Positions 15,396 to 24,050 are shown, numbered from the stretch's first letter. The stretch is DNA of 64,000 bases from Mangrovactinospora gilvigrisea (GCF_001879105.1 NZ_MLCF01000067.1:18577-82576); one strand, 5' to 3'. The notes: generated by a model not told the origin, from the sequence alone. Program-made: numbers and translations.

Positions 15396-16333
15396 CGACC
15401 CGCCTCCTCAAACCCCGCCTGCCGGTCCGCAGCGCTGTCGGTGCGCGTGGTCCGATCCAAGATCCTGGGAGCGGGCTTGAGCGCGGCCATCCGCCGCATC
15501 CAGCCCAAAACCGCAACAAAGGCGACCGCCAGACCCGCCATCACCGCCTGCCCCACCGGCGTCCGGTACGGGGTGATGTAGTGCGTGGCCAGGGACACCG
15601 CGAACACACCCAGGCACATCACGGTCAACCAGCGGGCATTGGCCCGCGGCTTCTCCCGATCCGCCTCGATCTTGCGGCGCATCTCCACCTGCTCAGCCGT
15701 CGACTTCGCCTGCCGCAGCAACGCCTGAGACAAGCCGGAGGAGTGATCGTTGGCATGCAGCCACAACAGCGCGCACACGCTGTCGGCCGCCGCATCATCC
15801 AGCTCATCAGCCAGCGCTCGATACGCATCCGCCGGCCGCCACCCGGCGGTCAACCGGCGCGCCAGTGTGGTGACCGGCTCGGCGATCGGCTCCGGCACGG
15901 TGTCCAGCGATCGGACGATCGCCTGCTCCAGGCTGATGCCGGCCTCGTGGATCGAGCCCAGACGCCGCACCCAGTGCTCCAGCGCCTCCAACCGCGCGAT
16001 CGCCTTCGTCGCATTGCCGCCCGGACGCAGCAGCGCCGGCCCGAACAGCACCGTGATACCGACGATCACCCCGGCCACCGGGATCCCGGTCACCGCCCAC
16101 ACCACCACCATCGCCGCCAACGCCGCGACGCCCAGGGCCCGCAGCCGACGGGTGCCCGAAACGCTGCCGCCCTGCGTGGCCCGCAACCACAAGCGCACCG
16201 CTCGCCGCTCCAACGGGCCGCGGCGCCGCGCACTCTCCCGATCCGCCCAACCGACCAAGCCCGCGACGGCGGCGAACAACCCACCCAGCAACGCCGCCCC
16301 GCACAACGCGGTCAGCAGCATCTGCAGCGTCAC
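15392..16333 (-). CDS. TadB-like inner-membrane platform protein
   Basis: 313 residues with an N-terminal hydrophobic segment (MLLTALCGAALLGGLFAAVAGLVGW), a second pair near residues 65-105, and a cytoplasmic part with RLGSIHEAGISLEQAIVRSLDTVPEPIAEPVTTLARRLTAGWRPADAYRALADEL. C-terminal membrane segments follow (MCLGVFAVSLATHYITPYRTPVGQAVMAGLAVAFVAVLG). This matches TadB/GspF family organisation. It partners TadC, whose gene overlaps its end, and its own start overlaps the TadA stop by four bases. Confidence 0.85.
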   Translation of the reverse strand: MTLQMLLTALCGAALLGGLFAAVAGLVGWADRESARRRGPLERRAVRLWLRATQGGSVSGTRRLRALGVAALAAMVVVWAVTGIPVAGVIVGITVLFGPALLRPGGNATKAIARLEALEHWVRRLGSIHEAGISLEQAIVRSLDTVPEPIAEPVTTLARRLTAGWRPADAYRALADELDDAAADSVCALLWLHANDHSSGLSQALLRQAKSTAEQVEMRRKIEADREKPRANARWLTVMCLGVFAVSLATHYITPYRTPVGQAVMAGLAVAFVAVLGWMRRMAALKPAPRILDRTTRTDSAADRQAGFEEAGR

Positions 16334-17979
16334 ATCGGCCCCCTGAAGTCCATCGCCCGCCAGCGGCCCACACCCGGCTGCGCAAGCAGGCGCCTGTCGA
16401 ACCCGACCCGCTCCAAGTCGGCGAGGCAGTTGGGCGGCACATAGGGCACCGCCCGCGGATCGCGCTCCCCAGCCTTGAAGACGAACTGCGTCGCAGGCTG
16501 ACCGGAATCGCCCAACCCCGTCACCTCCAGCACCTCCGAGACAAACCGGTGCCGACGCCCGCCGAGCGGCGTCTCATCGACCATCCGGAGGATGACGACG
16601 AAATCGATGGACTCCGCCAAGGCCCTGAAGGCGTTGTCGATGGTGGTGTTGGAAAACTGCGCGCACAGCCGCGCCAACCGAGGCAGAGCATTGCGGCCCG
16701 TGTTGATGTGCATGGTGGCCATCGAGCCACCCTCACCGGAGGTCATCGCCTCCACCATCTGCGGCGCCTCGGGGCCACGCACCTCGCCCACCATGGTCCG
16801 CTGATTGGTGTGCCGCAGGGCATGCCGAAACAACTGGTCGAGCGGCACCTCGCCGGCCTGCCGGCCGTCCGGCAGGAACTCGCCGTTGCCCTCGCGCGCC
16901 TCGAAGGAGATCACGTTCGTGCGGCCCTCGTCCTTGTGCAGCCACAGCTCCCGCTCGGTCTCCAGCGTCACCACCCGCTGCTCCATGGGGATCTGACGCG
17001 CCATCGCCCGCAGCAAAGTGGTCTTGCCGACCGCCTGGCTCCCGGCGATCACGACGTTCTTGCGGGCCAGCACCAGCGCCGCCAGGAACGCGGCCAGCGT
17101 CTCATCGATCGTCCCCCAGGCGACCAACTGCTCCAGGCCGTGGTGGAGGATGCGATGTCGACGGATGGTCACTTCGACCTGCTCGGTCACCCAAGCGGCC
17201 GCCGCCAACCGTGAGCCGTCCGGCAACCGCAGGTCCAGCGTGGGCCGCGCCGGCGTCCAGACCCGCTCCTGGCCGGCGCGCCGAGCCAGACCGCGAATCA
17301 GGTCGATGACCTCCTGCTCGCTGCCCGCGATCCGGCCGACCGGCTGGTGAGGCCGGTCGTAGTAGTCCACCGTCGCCTCGGTGCCGCGGATATAGATGTT
17401 CTCGATGTCCGGGTCCCGCAGCAATGGCTCCAGGCGTCCGGCCCGGAAGATGGAGTTGAAGACGGAATCGATCAGGTCCCGCTCCGCCTGCTCCGACAGA
17501 GCCCGTTTGCGCTGCGACTCCTCGGTGGCCCAGCGCGCGACCGCGTTGCGGATCAGGGCCCGGCCGCGCTGCTCCCGGTCCTCTTCCGACAAGGCAGCCC
17601 CGTCGTGATCCTTCTCCTCCGCGACCATCTGGTCCGAGACTTGGCGCTGCAACTCCCGCACCACGTCCGCGGTGAAGGGGCGCACCTCCGGCTCGACCAC
17701 CGCGGCGGGCAGCGCCTGCGGCTCGGGCCGAGTGGACACACCGGCGAGCGCCGCCCGCACAGCGTTGTGAAGGTCCTGCGCCTGCCCCGCTGCCGGCGTC
17801 TGGCGGGCTGGCGGCGGGGGAGGAGCGACCGGCTGCGGCGGCAGGGGGTAGGCCGGGATCGGCAGCGCCGCCCCGGTGCCGGCCGACCCGTTCTTGTACG
17901 GATTGCGGTTGGCGCCTTGGGTGTGGCCGTTGGCTGCCTGAAGCGGCCAGCCGCGTGCGTCCTCCTCGGATTCAGCCAC
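16330..17979 (-). CDS. tadA: CpaF/TadA-like pilus assembly ATPase
   Basis: 549 residues of the type II/IV secretion VirB11-like ATPase family. A Pro-rich N-terminal tail (about the first 100 residues) is followed by the N-terminal domain (DLIDSVFNSIFRAGRLEPLLRDPDIENIYIRG). Then come the Walker A AGSQAVGKTTLLRAM (about residue 313), the Asp box region (VVTLETERELWLHK), Walker B/His-box segments (RTMVGEVRGPEAPQMVEAMTSGEGGSMATMH) and an arginine-finger-like region. It would power pilus extension from the cytoplasmic face of TadB/TadC. The overlap with the CpaE-like gene upstream (eight bases) and the TadB-like gene downstream shows tight coupling. Confidence 0.92.
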   Translation of the reverse strand: MAESEEDARGWPLQAANGHTQGANRNPYKNGSAGTGAALPIPAYPLPPQPVAPPPPPARQTPAAGQAQDLHNAVRAALAGVSTRPEPQALPAAVVEPEVRPFTADVVRELQRQVSDQMVAEEKDHDGAALSEEDREQRGRALIRNAVARWATEESQRKRALSEQAERDLIDSVFNSIFRAGRLEPLLRDPDIENIYIRGTEATVDYYDRPHQPVGRIAGSEQEVIDLIRGLARRAGQERVWTPARPTLDLRLPDGSRLAAAAWVTEQVEVTIRRHRILHHGLEQLVAWGTIDETLAAFLAALVLARKNVVIAGSQAVGKTTLLRAMARQIPMEQRVVTLETERELWLHKDEGRTNVISFEAREGNGEFLPDGRQAGEVPLDQLFRHALRHTNQRTMVGEVRGPEAPQMVEAMTSGEGGSMATMHINTGRNALPRLARLCAQFSNTTIDNAFRALAESIDFVVILRMVDETPLGGRRHRFVSEVLEVTGLGDSGQPATQFVFKAGERDPRAVPYVPPNCLADLERVGFDRRLLAQPGVGRWRAMDFRGPM

Positions 17980-18844
17980 CGGACACCCCCCGGGCCTGTG
18001 CCAGTGCCGTGGCCACCTCGCGCGGCGAAAGCCCGACCGCCCGGCGGGCCGGCAACTGCACCGGTTGCTGCTGGCGGGCGTTGGCCACCGCGTTGCACAT
18101 CGCCTGCCCCACCTGGGCCGCCGCCTTCATCAGCGGCGAGCGCTTCGGCGCGGGCGCGCGCCGACCGCGACCGAGCGAGAAGACCTTGGCGCGCTCTTCG
18201 TCCCACGGCAGCTGCAGCACCATGTTCCCGCCCAGGCCCAGATGCTGAGCCGCCTCTCCCGCAGTCACCGGGCCGTTGTCGAGCATCAGCAGGGCCGGCG
18301 GAAGCCCAGCTGGTGCGTGCTGCCGACGCGCAGCAGTCAGCGACGCCAGCACGGGCCGCGTCGCGGCAACCGACGGCAGATGCGACTGCGCCACCATCAT
18401 CACCAGATCCGACCGGTAGACCACCGCGGCCGGATACTCCTCCGCCAGCTGCCCGGCACTTTGAATGACGCGCCCGGCATCCACCAGCACATCCAGTCCA
18501 GCGCTCTCCAACCCGGCGAAGACCGCAGACAGCGGCTCCCAGGTACGCACCAGCCCCTGCGCCTGCAGCGGATCCGTCAGCCCCGGAAGCAGCAGCCGCC
18601 CCTCCTCCAACGTAATCAGGTGGTTCTCAAAGGCCTCGGCCAGCCGCCCTGCACGATGCGCCTCCGCCAGATGGTGAAGCCCCCGCTCCACACCCAAGTC
18701 GCCCTCGAAGAACCCGGCGCGGATGGTGCCGCCAGCCGGGTCGGCCTCCACCAACAGCACCGGCCGCGGCCACGTGAAGGCCAGCGCGAGGGCGGTGGTC
18801 GAGGTCCCGTAGCTGCGGGCTGAAAGCAGGGTGATCACGCTCAT
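17972..18844 (-). CDS. CpaE/MinD-like protein with degenerate P-loop
   Basis: 290 residues of the ParA/MinD fold, as CpaE/TadZ has in Tad clusters. The start reads MSVITLLSARSYGTSTTALALAFTWPRPVLLVEADPAGG. The position of the Walker A loop (normally K-G-G-x-G-K-T) is occupied by ARSYGTSTT, so the signature lysines are absent while the following VEADPAGG strand is kept. Many TadZ/CpaE proteins lack full ATPase motifs and act as polar localisation factors; this one fits that class. It lies between the SAF-domain gene and tadA. I do not think it is a plasmid ParA, because it sits inside the pilus operon. Confidence 0.75.
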   Translation of the reverse strand: MSVITLLSARSYGTSTTALALAFTWPRPVLLVEADPAGGTIRAGFFEGDLGVERGLHHLAEAHRAGRLAEAFENHLITLEEGRLLLPGLTDPLQAQGLVRTWEPLSAVFAGLESAGLDVLVDAGRVIQSAGQLAEEYPAAVVYRSDLVMMVAQSHLPSVAATRPVLASLTAARRQHAPAGLPPALLMLDNGPVTAGEAAQHLGLGGNMVLQLPWDEERAKVFSLGRGRRAPAPKRSPLMKAAAQVGQAMCNAVANARQQQPVQLPARRAVGLSPREVATALAQARGVSGG

Positions 18845-18850
18845 GGTGCG

Positions 18851-19540
18851 TCAGCTCGCATCCGTGATCAGCGTGACACCGCTCGCCGCCTCGGACGCCA
18901 CCTTCGGCCCATCACTGGGATCGACCGCCACGTCCACCACGCGCGCCCCGTTGGAATCGGCCGCGCCGACACGCAGCACCACGCCCTGGATCGACCCGGC
19001 ACTGCCCGATGCCTTGCTTGACCCGCTCCCGCTGCTCGCGCCGTCCCCGGTGTTCCCGGACGCAACGATCAGCACGTGCGTGCCCGGAGCGGGGGCCTCG
19101 CCCGGAAGCTGACCAGGCTTCAACTGCAACCCAATGGTCTGCTTGCCGGCCGTCAGAGGATTCGTGCTGGTCGTCGAGGCCGGTGTCAGCAGGCTCCCGG
19201 CCGGGATGTCGACTGCGGCCAACTTGCCGATCACCGTCTTGGCCTGGGACAGCGGCACGGTCTTGACCGAGGGATCCGACGGCAGGTGAGCAATGCGCAG
19301 GTCCGCCTTGCTGATGGTCTGTCCCACGTGCACGGTGGTGGCCACCGCCAACACCTCGTCCCGATGCCCGGCCTGCGTGACCAGGGCAGTGCCCCCCAGC
19401 GCGCCCACGACCACCAGGGCCAGGCCGAGCGCGGTCACCCCGGGCCGGCGCCGCCGCCGCGGAGCGGGCGCGGGCGCCGCGGTGGGCGCGGCGCCCAGGA
19501 ACTGCTGCGGCGGGACCTCCGCCGTCTTGTCAGCACGCAC
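18851..19540 (-). CDS. SAF-domain (CpaB/RcpC-like) pilus protein
   Basis: 229 residues from a GTG at 19540, chosen because AGGAAGG lies eight bases upstream. After a basic Pro-rich N-terminus there is one membrane segment (PGVTALGLALVVVGALGGTALVTQAG, about residues 30-55). A SAF domain follows (DEVLAVATTVHVGQTISKADLRIAHLPSDPSVKTVPLSQAKTVIGKLAAVDIPAGSLLTPASTT). The rest is a Ser/Gly-rich external part. CpaB/RcpC SAF proteins act in Flp pilus biogenesis and may contact the cell wall. It precedes the CpaE-like gene with six bases between. Confidence 0.78.
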   Translation of the reverse strand: MRADKTAEVPPQQFLGAAPTAAPAPAPRRRRRPGVTALGLALVVVGALGGTALVTQAGHRDEVLAVATTVHVGQTISKADLRIAHLPSDPSVKTVPLSQAKTVIGKLAAVDIPAGSLLTPASTTSTNPLTAGKQTIGLQLKPGQLPGEAPAPGTHVLIVASGNTGDGASSGSGSSKASGSAGSIQGVVLRVGAADSNGARVVDVAVDPSDGPKVASEAASGVTLITDAS

Positions 19541-19566
19541 CTCGTAGACCTTCCTGCCAGGACGTT

Positions 19567-20502
19567 CTAGTTGTTGAGGGACTGGACTTCGGCGACCTTG
19601 GCCGCAGCTGCGGCGGTGCGGTTCTGGTCGTTCAGCTGGCCGGTCTCGCCCGTGGTCGCCGTCCAGGTCACCGACCAGTGCGTCGTCACCTGGACCCGGA
19701 AGTTGCCGGTCTGCTGGTAGCGGTAGCCGCACTGCGGCGACATCGCGTTGCCGTAGGACTTGCTGTAGGGCTCGCCCGGCTGCGTGCAGGGCACGCTGTC
19801 GCCGTCGCCCATGTCCCACAACGCTCTGGTCACCTTGGCGGTCACGGTCACCGAGATGCCGCCGGCTGCGGCGGTGCCTGTCTGCGGGCCCCACCCGGTG
19901 GGGCTGTCGTCGATCCACATCCACACTGGCATCCCCACGATTCCGGCCTTGCCGTTGTTTGGGGTGAAGTGGATGCCCGGGGCCGCGAGCTTCATCTTGT
20001 TGAAGGCCTGTTGCGCCAGCACTGCTGGGTCTGGAGGAGCAACCTTGCCGGGCGGATTCGCGAGCATCACGATGACGGACGACTGCTGAGTACCACCGGC
20101 GGAGTAGCAGGTCTTCAGGTAGGGGCTCGCCTTGGGATCCTTCTTCGGGAGGGTGACGCCACGCCCCTGGGCCGTGATGTCGGAGGCATTCGCCGGGCGG
20201 TAGTAGCACATGCCTACGGCGTCGCCCAGGTAGGGGTCCTTGCACGGCAGGTTGACGGCCTTCAACCCACATGAGCTCGTTGACGATGAGCTCTGTTGGT
20301 CGTGCTTCCCCGGCCTGGAGGGCGTTGGGCTGCCTGGCTTCCCCGGAGAGGTGGCTCCGTAACAAACGAAGCCCGAGCTAGAGCATCCGTGCGGCGCGGT
20401 GACCCCGTCATCACCTGTGGCATAGCTGGGGCCCATGTTGCAGGAGATCGCTAGGGCGAGCATGAGAATGGCCGCCGTCGAGCCACCCCGCCTTGTCAAC
20501 AT
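19567..20502 (-). CDS. Secreted hypothetical protein of the pilus operon
   Basis: 311 residues. The N-terminus is a signal peptide: MLTRRGGSTAAILMLALAISCNMGPSYATGDDG. The mature part is Cys-rich (GCSSSGFVC, SSCGLKAVNLPCKDPYLGDAVGMCYY, LKTCYSAGG, VPCTQPG, PQCGY), suggesting several disulfides. The C-terminal half has MPVWMWIDDSPTGWGPQTGTA ... VTVTAKVTRALWDMGDGDSVPC ... YRYQQTGNFRVQVTTHWSVTW, which looks like a PKD/Ig-type beta sandwich. Similar secreted proteins occur in actinomycete Tad loci as far as I recall; the function is not established. It may be a surface part of the pilus. Its start overlaps the lipoprotein stop. Confidence 0.65.
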   Translation of the reverse strand: MLTRRGGSTAAILMLALAISCNMGPSYATGDDGVTAPHGCSSSGFVCYGATSPGKPGSPTPSRPGKHDQQSSSSTSSCGLKAVNLPCKDPYLGDAVGMCYYRPANASDITAQGRGVTLPKKDPKASPYLKTCYSAGGTQQSSVIVMLANPPGKVAPPDPAVLAQQAFNKMKLAAPGIHFTPNNGKAGIVGMPVWMWIDDSPTGWGPQTGTAAAGGISVTVTAKVTRALWDMGDGDSVPCTQPGEPYSKSYGNAMSPQCGYRYQQTGNFRVQVTTHWSVTWTATTGETGQLNDQNRTAAAAAKVAEVQSLNN

Positions 20503-21077
20503 GATTGGTTCCGGTTCGCCAGGCGTTCCGCGACGACCCATTGGCCGGTTGTCGAGCGACGCATCGTAGCCTCGACGACGTACTTGAGTGGTTGCTGCGG
20601 GAGGGTTACTCGTTTCCCGGTCGACTTGAGCGTCGGATACCAATGCCGGCTGTCGAAGCACTGACGAACTGTCGCCTGCGGTGGCCGGTGCTTCATATCC
20701 ACCGAAGAGACCTGCTCGTCGGTTACCACCGGTTGTCCCTGCCAGATCACACCATCGCGCTTGTCGGCAGCAAGCTGCTCCAGGATCGCGGTCAGGGCAT
20801 CGCCTCCTGTGACCTGCATGAGGCGTGTGCCCTCTGGACTGTTGGTATGGAGCGTCGTGACCACGGAACTGGTGTAGTCGTCCAATGCTCCGGTGATCTT
20901 CGCGTCCTCGGAGGCTGAAGGCGAAGGACTGGGCGATGCAGATGCACTCGGCGTGCTGGAGTCCTTCGACGAGACCTTTGCACCGTTGCTGCTGCAGCCG
21001 GTCAGGCCGACCGCGACGCACAGGGCCCCGACCGCTGCCACGACGCGGATGTTCGTGGTGCGACTGGTTGACGTCAC
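20496..21077 (-). CDS. Lipoprotein of the pilus operon
   Basis: 193 residues with a lipoprotein signal: basic start, hydrophobic stretch VVAAVGALCVAVGLTGCSSN, and a lipobox L-T-G-C giving a lipidated Cys near residue 28. A Ser/Pro-rich spacer follows. The folded part (ALDDYTSSVVTTLHTNSPEGTRLMQVTGGDAL ... RQCFDSRHWYPTLKSTGKRVTLPQQPLKYVVEATMRR) resembles a small NTF2- or SnoaL-like alpha+beta domain. This is a common style of actinomycete lipoprotein, but the assignment is tentative. It is anchored outside the membrane and probably serves the pilus. Confidence 0.7.
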   Translation of the reverse strand: MTSTSRTTNIRVVAAVGALCVAVGLTGCSSNGAKVSSKDSSTPSASASPSPSPSASEDAKITGALDDYTSSVVTTLHTNSPEGTRLMQVTGGDALTAILEQLAADKRDGVIWQGQPVVTDEQVSSVDMKHRPPQATVRQCFDSRHWYPTLKSTGKRVTLPQQPLKYVVEATMRRSTTGQWVVAERLANRNQSC

Positions 21078-21183
21078 TGGTCCCCCTCGTGGGTGGGTGC
21101 AGGTCGGGCTGGCTGGCCGGCTGGTAGGGAAGCCGGTGCCGTGGGCTTGAAGTCGGTCGCTCGCGCCGACGGCGGCGGGCGGG

Positions 21184-21669
21184 TCATCTGAGCCTCTGGG
21201 GCATGGCGCTGGCGCGGCTGGGATCGGAGGCCGGCCCCCGGCCGCGGACGATGCGGATGGCCTGGTGCGCCGCGTAGACGGCCGGCGTCGTCACCTGGAA
21301 GGAGTCGCTGCTGAACAGGCCGGCGAGGGTGTCCGCGACGTCCGGCTGCAGGGCTACGCGGCCGAGTTCGAGCATCGGGTAGCCCTCGACATGCGGGACG
21401 ACGTCGCTCTGCTCGAAGCCGGCGCGCAACCTCATCCACGACAGGTCGTGAACCGGCCGGTCCAGCAGATCGGTCGGCAGGACGCCGAGCTCGCGGGCGA
21501 GTGCGAATAGGCTTCGCGGCTCGGGAAGATGCCGGCCCATCTCGTAGCGGATGACGGCGTGACGGTCCTTGCCGATCCTCGCGCCGAGGGCGTGCTGGGA
21601 CAGCTGCAGGGCGGTGCGGCGCTCGCGCAGCAGCTGCGCTGAGAAACCTCGGACTCCGCGCGACCCCAT
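21184..21669 (-). CDS. XRE-family helix-turn-helix regulator
   Basis: 161 residues. The N-terminal domain is a Cro/C1-type HTH (AQLLRERRTALQLSQHALGARIGKDRHAVIRYEMGRHLPEPRSLFALARELGV, about residues 10-65). The second half is an unknown ligand or dimer domain (WMRLRAGFEQSDVVPHVEGYPMLELG). GGAGGGAA lies six bases before the ATG. It is the first gene of the pilus operon. A promoter and inverted repeat lie about 110-140 bases upstream, so it likely regulates itself and the pilus genes. Confidence 0.8.
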   Translation of the reverse strand: MGSRGVRGFSAQLLRERRTALQLSQHALGARIGKDRHAVIRYEMGRHLPEPRSLFALARELGVLPTDLLDRPVHDLSWMRLRAGFEQSDVVPHVEGYPMLELGRVALQPDVADTLAGLFSSDSFQVTTPAVYAAHQAIRIVRGRGPASDPSRASAMPQRLR

Positions 21670-21775
21670 TTGGCTGTTCCCTCCCCGTGCCAGCCACGCC
21701 CAGGCACGCGCTTGCGCCGGGACGGACGTGTGCGCACTGCGGTGAAACTGGTCACCCCCGTGGCAAACAGTGGAG

Positions 21776-21807
21776 ACACCGTTTCAGCCATCACGGTGTG
21801 CTGTCAA
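21776..21807 (-). promoter_or_regulatory. Putative promoter and operator of the pilus operon
   Basis: On the minus strand TTGACA (21802-21807) is a perfect -35. Just downstream, where the -10 should be, is the inverted repeat ACACCGT (21776-21782) and ACGGTGT (21793-21799) separated by 10 bp. A second imperfect repeat, GGTGAAACTGGTCACC, lies at 21741-21756. A palindrome overlapping the promoter is a typical repressor site, probably for the XRE protein encoded next. The rest of 21670-22017 holds no gene that I can support. Confidence 0.45.
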
Positions 21808-22017
21808 TCATCTGCCCTCTGCATCAGCAGACGCACGTGCATTTGCAAGTGAACATTCAACGGCCCTGGTTGGACAGTGAGTTGACCCCTCATCACGAAC
21901 ACATGGTCGACAGCTTAGGGGTGGCTGGAACTCTCCAATGCGGGCGGCCGGTGCGGAGGCGGTTGACCGGCTGATGCCCCTTGTGCGGGCCCTCGGATCC
22001 GGAGCCCGGACAGCGCG

Positions 22018-22058
22018 AGCCGCCCAGGACCGGGCGGAGGGCGCGGTCCTGGGCGGCT
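22018..22058 (-). terminator. Strong hairpin terminator after the 22071 gene
   Basis: AGCCGCCCAGGACCG (22018-22032) pairs perfectly over 15 bp with CGGTCCTGGGCGGCT (22044-22058), with an 11-nt loop. It lies 12 bases beyond the stop of the minus-strand gene ending at 22071. Confidence 0.75.
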
Positions 22059-22070
22059 TGGCGGGTCGGC

Positions 22071-22781
22071 TCAGCGGGTGATCTCGACGCACACGGCGAT
22101 CGTGTCGGTGGGTGCCGCGTCGAGGCGGTCGTTGCACTCCTCGATGTAGGCGCTCGACTCCTCCTCGGTGCAGTTCACCCGATCGGTGAAGGCCGGGTCG
22201 ATGCTCCAGTTGCCGTTCAGGTCGACCATCGCCGTGGCGGGGAGGGCACGGCGGGCATGCCGCTCGGCGAAGGCGTCGGTATCCAGTGCGAGCGCCGCGT
22301 CGAGGTCGACCAGCAGCCTGGGGTGCAGCGCTTTGCGTGCCTGGGCCGCCTGCGGCTGCTGGGTGAACTGCTGCTCCGCGCGGTGCAGCGGCAAGGCCTC
22401 CGGGGCGGCGCGGTGCCGGGTCAGGAAGCTGCGCCACGGGGCGCCGGTCGGCAGGTGCTGCGAGCGGGCGAGGAAGCCCGCGTGGCGGTTGGCGGCCCAG
22501 CGCCGGGCCTGTGCCCGCGCCTGGAGGAGGTCCAGGAGGTGGAGCGGGCCGCCTGCGACTGCGTCGCGGGCGGGCTGGGTGCGCAGCAGCCGCGGGTCGT
22601 CGAGGTTGGCGGCGGGGGGATGGAAGTGCCCGGCGTAGCGGCCGCCGGGGATCCAGTGCTCCCACTGGCCGATGCGGTCGGGATCCGCGCCGTCGTCGGC
22701 GAAGGGCTCTAGGGCGCTGGTGAGGGTGTCCGCGAGGGCGTCGGTCGGCGGCAGGAGGACGAGCGCGGAGAAGTGCGACAT
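22071..22781 (-). CDS. Phage/plasmid-type hypothetical protein (236 aa)
   Basis: Starts at the ATG at 22781 (MSHFSALVLLPPTDALADTLTSALEPFADD). A short MSHF-type opening, then an acidic stretch, then WEHWIPGGRYAGHF is a pattern I know from uncharacterised phage and plasmid proteins that read MSHF ... W-x-IGGRW. The middle is Arg/Ala-rich and helical. The C-terminus has AMVDLNGNWSIDPAF and acidic NCTEEESSAYIEECNDRL. Role unknown. It is the last gene of a minus-strand cargo unit and is followed by a strong terminator. Confidence 0.6.
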   Translation of the reverse strand: MSHFSALVLLPPTDALADTLTSALEPFADDGADPDRIGQWEHWIPGGRYAGHFHPPAANLDDPRLLRTQPARDAVAGGPLHLLDLLQARAQARRWAANRHAGFLARSQHLPTGAPWRSFLTRHRAAPEALPLHRAEQQFTQQPQAAQARKALHPRLLVDLDAALALDTDAFAERHARRALPATAMVDLNGNWSIDPAFTDRVNCTEEESSAYIEECNDRLDAAPTDTIAVCVEITR

Positions 22782-22869
22782 GGTCAGCTCCGTTGGATGT
22801 GGCGGTCGGTGAGCCCCGCTGACCGGCTCTCGACTGCGCGGGGCGGGGAGAGGTGGCACCGTTCGGCAG

Positions 22870-23640
22870 TCAGCGCGCGTCGCACGCTTGGCGGTCGAAG
22901 TTGCAGACGACGACCTCCACGGCCGGGCTGACGCCCTGCCAGTCGTCCCGGTAGGCCGTGGTGTCGATGCCGCAGTTGTGGTTCATGCGGATCCCGGTGC
23001 TGTGCTCGAACCGCTCGCAGTCGCGGTCGCGCTCCTGGAGGAACCGGTGCCGACCGCTGTAGCGGAACGGTGCGCTCTGCTGCGGGCTGACGAAGACGCC
23101 GCGCCGGGCGAGCCGGGACGCCGTGGCGATCGCGTGGTACTCAAAGCGGCGGCTGGAGCAGCCGGGAGCGTCCCGGATGCGCGGAATCGGTCCGAATGGG
23201 GGGTTGGCGATGGCGGTGTCGAACGGCCCCAGGTCGGTCCGGTCCACCAGGTCCAGGACGTCGCCGCAGATCCACTGTGCTTCCGGGAGGATGCGGCGGC
23301 CGACCTCGACGTAGGCAGGGTTGCGCTCGACGCACACGAACTCGCGCGGCGCGCGGCCCAACGAGCGGCGGCCCCAGGCGTCCTGGCAGGACCAGGCCAG
23401 TGCGCCGATCCCGGCGCACAGGTCGATGATCCGGTCGCCGGACACGTGCAGTGCCAGGTCGTTGGCGAGACCGAGCGGGGTGAAGAAGGCTCCGTCCAGG
23501 CCGTTGCGAGCCGTGGAGGAGGCCTGGAAGTCCGTGAGGACTTGTTCCTGCTCCTCGCGGTCCAACGGCTTGTCCGAGGCGATCAGGTCGCATGCTGCGG
23601 CGTGGCGGCGCTCCAGGTCCTTCGTCAGCTTGTTGGCCAT
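22870..23640 (-). CDS. SAM-dependent N6-adenine-type DNA methyltransferase
   Basis: 256 residues. Motif I is RIIDLCAGIGALAWSCQD (about residues 69-86), an acidic end of strand 2 follows (FVCVERNPAYVEVG), and the catalytic motif IV is AIANPPFGPIPR (about 138-149). NPPF is typical of N6-adenine methylases of the small TaqI/HsdM-like group. The gene stands alone without an endonuclease partner. It could mark the element's own DNA to avoid host restriction, which is inference. A further methylase-like gene lies at 26163. It is followed 10 bases upstream in transcription order by the 100-aa hypothetical gene. Confidence 0.75.
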   Translation of the reverse strand: MANKLTKDLERRHAAACDLIASDKPLDREEQEQVLTDFQASSTARNGLDGAFFTPLGLANDLALHVSGDRIIDLCAGIGALAWSCQDAWGRRSLGRAPREFVCVERNPAYVEVGRRILPEAQWICGDVLDLVDRTDLGPFDTAIANPPFGPIPRIRDAPGCSSRRFEYHAIATASRLARRGVFVSPQQSAPFRYSGRHRFLQERDRDCERFEHSTGIRMNHNCGIDTTAYRDDWQGVSPAVEVVVCNFDRQACDAR

Positions 23641-23650
23641 GGGATGCGCC

Positions 23651-23953
23651 TCAGTCGGTCACGTCGAGCGGATAGCCGTCCTCGCCGAGCTTGCGGAGGT
23701 CGACCAGCGACCGCACGGTGCCGTCCGGTCGATCCTCAGGGAGCAGCTCGATAAGTGCGGCGAACCGGCGGACCATCGCCTGCAGTTCGGCCTTGGTGCC
23801 GAGGAACGTCGCGCCGAACTCGAAATCGACGGCGGACAGCGCATGGGTGAATGCGGGTTCCGCGACGCCGACGTCGAAGGCGTAGCCGGCCGGGATGGCT
23901 TCCGCGGTGTTCGTAGCGACGCTGGCGGCCATGTCCGTGATGGTGAATGCCAT
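23651..23953 (-). CDS. Hypothetical protein (100 aa), intact paralogue of the broken gene at 5545
   Basis: Starts at ATG 23953 with GAGAGG five bases upstream and reads MAFTITDMAASVATNTAEAIPAG. The C-terminal part FGATFLGTKAELQAMVRRF, then LPEDRPDGT and D-LRKLGED, parallels the reconstructed protein at 5545-5841. No motif of known function is visible. It is the first gene behind cargo promoter copy 2 and lies 10 bases before the methyltransferase gene, so the two are cotranscribed. Confidence 0.6.
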   Translation of the reverse strand: MAFTITDMAASVATNTAEAIPAGYAFDVGVAEPAFTHALSAVDFEFGATFLGTKAELQAMVRRFAALIELLPEDRPDGTVRSLVDLRKLGEDGYPLDVTD

Positions 23954-24050
23954 GAGTCCTCTCCCGAGGCAGGGGCATCGGCGGCAGCAAAGCGCGCCAG
24001 TGCAGCAGACGAGGAGCGGTGGGAGGCCGAGCCGCCTCCACCGAATGCTA

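Noticed and set aside
17972..18844. Plasmid-partition ParA
   Set aside because: It has a degenerate P-loop and lies inside the Tad operon between SAF-domain and tadA genes, so CpaE/TadZ fits better.
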